A stretch of DNA of 64,000 bases from Modestobacter lapidis. Lineage in GTDB: Bacteria; Actinomycetota; Actinomycetes; Mycobacteriales; Geodermatophilaceae. How positions within the stretch are numbered: position 1 is the first letter of the stretch; every line of letters starts with the position of its first letter. Positions 60,207 to 64,000 of this stretch are shown piece by piece. Location of the stretch: the NCBI GenBank assembly GCA_019779905.1, contig JABAKE010000008.1, positions 1 to 64,000 of the forward strand. Reading direction: 5' to 3'. The notes under the pieces were generated by a model. It saw nothing but the letters and a program-made list of their open reading frames with translations, ran no database searches and was not told the origin of the DNA. The position numbers and the translations under genes were made by a program.

Positions 60207-60323
60207 GCCCGGAACGCCGGGCACGTCGACCCGGGTTCCCGGGTGCAAGAGAACAACACCATGCGGGAATCACCGCAACATGCGCCGACGCGACGGTGTT
60301 ACGTCGCGTTATCAAACCGTTAC
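60207..60323 (-). promoter_or_regulatory. Leader/promoter region of the Ala-rich surface protein gene
   Basis: The inverted repeat GCCCGGAACGCCGGGC (60207-60222) lies 23 bases before the start. The box GTTATCAAACCGTTAC (60308-60323), with a further GTTAC at 60298-60302, lies ~125 bases before it. The two elements and their spacing match the region at 47933-48051. Read on the gene strand the box is GTAAC-N6-ATAAC, resembling MtrA direct repeats. Confidence 0.55.
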
Positions 60324-60445
60324 ATGGAGATATCCAGGCCTTCCCTTGGCTTGTTCTGCCAAATCAACTGGCGGCTACCTGGATACCGGCTGTGCGCCGG
60401 CGACCCGCTGACCTCGGCGGGGACCACACCACCGAAGATGGCCAC

Positions 60446-61684
60446 GTGAGTTCATCGTCGAGCGTCGGCCCCGGCCCGCGCGCCACTCGCGCCGGTGGGC
60501 GGCTGCGGTTCCTCGCTCCCGCCGCGGCGCTCGTACTGATCGCCCTGTGCCTGCGCGGCCCGTTCTCCGCCGTCGGACCGGTGGCCGCCGACCTCCGCGC
60601 CGAGTTCGAGCTGTCCACCGCCGCCCTCGGGGCGCTCACCGCCCTGCCGCTGGTCTGCTTCGGCCTGGTCTCCCCCTTCGCCCCGGCGCTCGCCGCCCGG
60701 CTCGGCGTGCACCGCGCAGTGCTGGCCGCCGCGGTGGTCCTGTCCCTCGGTGTGGCGGTCCGGCTGGGCGGAACGGCGGGGCTCTTCCTCGGCACGGTGC
60801 TGCTCACCGGCGGCATCGCGGTGTGCAACGTGCTGCTGCCTGCGGTGGCCCGCGCCGAGTACGGCGAGCGCGCCCCCACCGTCATCGGGGTGGTGGTGTG
60901 CTCGATGGCCCTGTCGGCGGCCATCGGCGCCGGGCTGGCCCAGCCGCTCACCGCGGTCAGCGGCAGTGCGGGCACGGGGCTCGCGCTGTGGTTGCTGCTC
61001 ACGGTCCCCGCGGCGGCCGCGATCGCCGTCCTCGCCCGGGCCCGGCCCCACACGGCCGCGCCGGCCCAGCCGACCCGGCGCGCCATCCTGCGCGACCGCG
61101 TCGCGCTGCTCGTGACGCTGTTCTTCGGACTGCAGTCGCTCAGCTTCTACTCGATGCTGGCCTGGCTGCCCGACGTCCTCCAGACCGAGGCCGGCATCTC
61201 CCCCGTCGCCGCCGGCGGGCTGCTGGCCCTGGCCGCCGCCGTGGGCGCGCCGGCGTCGCTGGTCGTGCCCACCCTCGCCGCGCGCCATCCGAACCAGGGG
61301 CGCTGGGTGCTGCTGGCCGGTGGGCTGATCGCGGCGGGCATCCTCGGACTGCTGGTCGCCCCCGGTACGGCACCCGTGCTGTGGGCGCTGCTCTACGGCC
61401 TGGGCACCGGCGTCGCCTTCCCGCTGGCCATGACCCTGATCCTGCTGCGCACCCGGGACGTCGCCCAGACCGGCCGGCTGTCCGCGGCCGCGCAGAGCAC
61501 CGGCTACCTGCTGGCCGCCACCGGGCCACTGAGCGTCGGCCTGCTGCACGACCTGACCGAAGGCTGGAACCTCGGGCTGGCGCTCCTGCTGGTGCTCGTC
61601 GTCGCCCAGACCGCGGTTGGCCTGGCCGCTGCCCGCCCGCGCCTGGTCACCGAGCGGCTCGTCACCGCGCCGTCCGCGCCGTAG
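60446..61684 (+). CDS. CynX/NimT-family MFS transporter
   Basis: This 412-aa transporter has twelve helices. It opens with LVLIALCLRGPFSAVGPVAADLRAEFELSTAALGALTALPLVCFGL, the signature N terminus of the CynX/NimT (COG2807) group, and has YSMLAWLPDVLQ after the central loop. Members export or import small compounds such as cyanate or nitroimidazoles; the cargo is unknown. The GTG at 60446 is the only workable start. The gene ends in TAG. Confidence 0.87.
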   Translation: MSSSSSVGPGPRATRAGGRLRFLAPAAALVLIALCLRGPFSAVGPVAADLRAEFELSTAALGALTALPLVCFGLVSPFAPALAARLGVHRAVLAAAVVLSLGVAVRLGGTAGLFLGTVLLTGGIAVCNVLLPAVARAEYGERAPTVIGVVVCSMALSAAIGAGLAQPLTAVSGSAGTGLALWLLLTVPAAAAIAVLARARPHTAAPAQPTRRAILRDRVALLVTLFFGLQSLSFYSMLAWLPDVLQTEAGISPVAAGGLLALAAAVGAPASLVVPTLAARHPNQGRWVLLAGGLIAAGILGLLVAPGTAPVLWALLYGLGTGVAFPLAMTLILLRTRDVAQTGRLSAAAQSTGYLLAATGPLSVGLLHDLTEGWNLGLALLLVLVVAQTAVGLAAARPRLVTERLVTAPSAP

Positions 61685-61699
61685 GCCGACCCCTCCGGC

Positions 61700-61767
61700 C
61701 GAGTGGGCAGTTGCGGTCGGCGACACCGGCAGACCCGCCGGGCGCAGCGACCGCAACTGCCCACTCG
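61700..61767. terminator. Long-arm bidirectional hairpin
   Basis: Perfect 20-bp arms (61700-61719 and 61748-61767) enclose 28 bases between the convergent MFS (61684) and MaoC (61782) stops. Confidence 0.8.
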
Positions 61768-61781
61768 AGCCACGCGGAGGG

Positions 61782-62645
61782 TCAGCGCGGGCGGACCGTG
61801 CCGACCAGGTGCTCCGCGCCGCTGCCGGCGTTGCGAACGGCGAGGTCCCAGCCGCCGTCCACCTGCTCGGTGCCGAGCGTGACCGTCGAGGGCAGGAAGA
61901 GCGGCTTGCGGAAGGCGACGTCCACGTCGGCCGCCTCGGGCAGCCGGCCCGACAGCGCCGCCAGCGCCCGGGCCTGCACCCACATGCCGTGCGCGATGGC
62001 CCGCTTGAACCCGAACGCCTTCGCCGACAGCGTCGACAGGTGGATCGGGTTCACGTCACCGGAGACCTTCGCGTAGCGTCGGCCGGTGTCGGCGGGCACC
62101 CGCCACTGGGCCGCGGTCCGGTCCAGGGCGACCACGTCCACCGTGACGTCGGCGTCCGGGGCACCCGCCGGCGCGGTGGCGCCGCGGGCCAGGTACGTCG
62201 ACCGGCCGCGCCACACCTCCGTGCCGCCGGTGGACACCGACGCGCACAGGTCCACCGTCGCGCCCCGCACGTGCGCAGCGAACCGCTCGGCCCAGACCTC
62301 GACGTCCAGCTCCGCCGACGCCCGGACGGGCCGGATCGACGAGATGGAGTTGCGCACGTGCACCAGCCCGGGCAGCGCGAGCGGAAAGGCCGGGTCGGCC
62401 ATCAGGGCGACCTGCAGCGGAAAGGCGAGCAGGTGCGGAAAGGTCACCGGCAGGGTGTCGGTGAGCGGGAAACCGCAGACCCGCGCGTAGTCGGCGGCCT
62501 GCGCGGCGTCCACCGGGACGCCCACCCGGGCCAGCCGGGTCGCCGGCAGGTCGCCGCCGCGGCCACGCGCGCTCAGCGCGGCCCGGCCGAACAGCGCGGG
62601 CAGGTTCGGTGCCTCCGCCAGCACGGTGCGCTCGGCCACGGTCAC
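61782..62645 (-). CDS. MaoC-like (R)-hydroxyacyl dehydratase, HtdX-like
   Basis: This is a 287-aa double hot-dog-type hydratase. The C-terminal half has GDVNPIHLSTLSAKAFGFKRAIAHGMW, the MaoC catalytic Asp/His motif; the N-terminal half is the non-catalytic repeat (LLAFPLQVALMADPAFPL). Length and order next to a FabG4-like gene match HtdX-FabG4 of Mycobacterium tuberculosis (Rv0241c-Rv0242c). It probably interconverts 3-hydroxyacyl- and enoyl-thioesters. The GTG start overlaps the reductase stop by four bases. Confidence 0.82.
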   Translation of the reverse strand: MTVAERTVLAEAPNLPALFGRAALSARGRGGDLPATRLARVGVPVDAAQAADYARVCGFPLTDTLPVTFPHLLAFPLQVALMADPAFPLALPGLVHVRNSISSIRPVRASAELDVEVWAERFAAHVRGATVDLCASVSTGGTEVWRGRSTYLARGATAPAGAPDADVTVDVVALDRTAAQWRVPADTGRRYAKVSGDVNPIHLSTLSAKAFGFKRAIAHGMWVQARALAALSGRLPEAADVDVAFRKPLFLPSTVTLGTEQVDGGWDLAVRNAGSGAEHLVGTVRPR

Positions 62646-64000
62646 GCCCCCAGCAGCGACTGGCCGCAGACCCGCACGACCTGGCCGTTGACCCCGCCGC
62701 TGGCCGGCTGCGCCAGCCAGGCGATCGTCTCGGCCACGTCGACCGGCAGGCCACCCTGCTGCAGCGAGTTCAGCCGCGCACCGACCTCCCGGGTGCCGAC
62801 CGGCATCGACGCCGTCATCTCGGTGACGATGAAGCCCGGTGCGACCGCGTTGATCGTCGCGCCGCGCCCGGCGAACTCCGGCGCCCATGCGCGCACCATG
62901 CCGATCACCCCCGCCTTGCTGGCCGCGTAGTTGGTCTGGCCGCGGTTGCCGGCGATCCCCGACTGCGAGCTGACGCAGACCACCCGGGCGGCCGGCCGCA
63001 GCAGGCCGTCGGCGTCCAGCAGCGCCTGCGTGAGGTCGAGCTGGGCCTGCAGGTTGACCGTCATCACCGTGTTCCAGCGGTCGGCGTCCATGTTCACCAG
63101 CAGCTTGTCCCGGGTGATGCCGGCGTTGTGGACGACGATGTCCACGCCAGGGCCTACGCCCGCGTAACGCCGCTCGCGCAGGTGCTCGACCAGCCGGCTC
63201 GCGGCGTCCGCGGCGGTGATGTCCAGCTGCAGCGCTGCTCCGCCGACCTCGTTGGCGATCCCGGCCAGCGCCTGACCGGCGGCCGGCACGTCGACGGCGA
63301 CCACGTGCGCGCCGTCCCGGGCCAGCACCCGGGCGATCGCCGCGCCGATGCCGCGGGCCGCGCCGGTGACGACGGCGACCTTGCCGGTCAGCGGCCGCTC
63401 CTCGTCCTGCACCGCAGGGGCCACCGGGGCCGACACCGTGACCTGCTGGCCGTCCACGTAGGCCGACCGGCCGGAGAGGAAGAACCGCACCGGCGCGGCC
63501 AGCGCCTCCTCGGCGCCGGCCGGGACGAGCACCAGGTTGGCCGTCGACCCGCCGCGCAGCTCCTTGGCGACGGACCGGACCAGCCCATCCAGGGCCTGCC
63601 GGGCCGCGGCCTGGGCCGGCGTGGCCGCCTCGGCCGGTGGGTCGGCCAGCACGAGCACCCGCCCGCTCGGCCGCAGCCGCTTGACCGCCGGGGCCAGAAA
63701 GGCGTGCACGCCGGCGAGGTCGGCCGGGCCGGTCAGCCCCGTCGCGTCGAGCAGGACGGCGGCCGGGCGCTCGCCGTCCTCGGGCCCGTCTGCGGTGCCG
63801 AGCGACTGCACCGGCACCCCGGCGTCCTGCAGCAGCGCGGTCAGCCGGTCGGCCAGCCGCCCCGCGGCCGCCGAGCCGACCACGGCCGGGCCGGGCAGCA
63901 GCGGCTGGCCGGGCTCGTACCGGCGCAGCACGGCCGGCCGGGGCAGGCCGAGCTGCCTGGTGATCGTCGTCCCGACGCCGGAGTTGGCGAAGTTGCGGTA
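62642..64000 (-). CDS. FabG4-like 3-oxoacyl-thioester reductase (5' end outside the window)
   Basis: At least 452 residues are present, and the start lies beyond base 64000. The frame stays open to the edge, reading YRNFANSGVGTTITRQLGLPRPAVLRRYEPG, which matches the start region of FabG4-type proteins. An N-terminal flavodoxin-like domain (to ~200) precedes the SDR domain with TGAARGIGAAIA, HNAGITRD, serine in CVSSQSGIAG and NYAASKAG. It reduces 3-oxoacyl-CoA/ACP. It is upstream of and coupled to the MaoC gene. Confidence 0.88.
   Translation of the reverse strand, partial: YRNFANSGVGTTITRQLGLPRPAVLRRYEPGQPLLPGPAVVGSAAAGRLADRLTALLQDAGVPVQSLGTADGPEDGERPAAVLLDATGLTGPADLAGVHAFLAPAVKRLRPSGRVLVLADPPAEAATPAQAAARQALDGLVRSVAKELRGGSTANLVLVPAGAEEALAAPVRFFLSGRSAYVDGQQVTVSAPVAPAVQDEERPLTGKVAVVTGAARGIGAAIARVLARDGAHVVAVDVPAAGQALAGIANEVGGAALQLDITAADAASRLVEHLRERRYAGVGPGVDIVVHNAGITRDKLLVNMDADRWNTVMTVNLQAQLDLTQALLDADGLLRPAARVVCVSSQSGIAGNRGQTNYAASKAGVIGMVRAWAPEFAGRGATINAVAPGFIVTEMTASMPVGTREVGARLNSLQQGGLPVDVAETIAWLAQPASGGVNGQVVRVCGQSLLGA

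Overview
The window reads as chromosomal DNA from a very GC-rich actinobacterium, most likely of the family Geodermatophilaceae (Blastococcus/Geodermatophilus/Modestobacter group). Support comes from heavy use of GTG starts, chains of 4-bp ATGA/GTGA gene overlaps, a glucosyl-3-phosphoglycerate synthase, sortase-E-type LAxTG surface proteins, and above all a formate dehydrogenase whose selenocysteine position is a UAG codon. No prophage, insertion sequence, CRISPR array, rRNA or replication origin was found; the only element of mobile type is a vapBC toxin-antitoxin pair.

Layout. 0-5 kb: the end of a Pls/PosA-like acyltransferase coupled to a DUF418-type membrane protein, then a divergent lipoprotein esterase and an M1 metallopeptidase lipoprotein. 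5.2-5.9 kb: vapBC. 5.9-11.8 kb: a membrane formate dehydrogenase operon (small membrane protein, fdhA with in-frame UAG and a SECIS-like hairpin, fdhB, nrfD-type anchor). 12.2-17.5 kb: two overlapping c-di-GMP genes, one with an intact EAL and decayed GGDEF domain, the other with an intact GGDEF and decayed EAL domain. 17.5-22.3 kb: a coupled metallo-hydrolase / VTT membrane protein / holin-phosphodiesterase operon and gpgS. 22.3-28.1 kb: single genes (HAD phosphatase, NDMA-type alcohol dehydrogenase, TetR, menB, an EEP nuclease/phosphatase, NUDIX).

28-44 kb is a catabolic island for lignin-type aromatics. It has a VanA-like Rieske demethylase with its VanB-like reductase and an IclR regulator; a six-gene minus-strand operon (thiolase, feruloyl-CoA-synthetase-like ligase, fused LivF-LivG ATPase, LivH, LivM, LivK); and a divergent MarR regulator facing an SDR / amidohydrolase / acyl-CoA ligase operon that resembles the couR-couN-couO-couL hydroxycinnamate genes of Rhodococcus. 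The inferred logic is ABC uptake of p-hydroxycinnamates, CoA activation, side-chain shortening, then demethylation of vanillate. No obvious enoyl-CoA hydratase lies in the window.

44-64 kb: a geranylgeranyl-reductase-like flavoprotein, a TauE/SafE exporter, tRNA-Ser(UGA), two LAYTG-anchored surface proteins (46.2 and 58.0 kb) with matching signal peptides and matching leader regions, a Suv3-type helicase, a dipeptide ABC transporter divergent from a dipeptide epimerase and a DUF1611 protein (probably cell-wall peptide recycling), a CynX-type MFS transporter, and an HtdX-FabG4 dehydratase/reductase pair cut by the right edge.

Many gene ends carry long, nearly perfect inverted repeats (16-58 bp). 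Some have recurring cores: one palindrome occurs both as a terminator at 23.0 kb and in frame inside dppD at 51.3 kb, and a 37-bp core is shared by hairpins at 25.4 and 30.0 kb.
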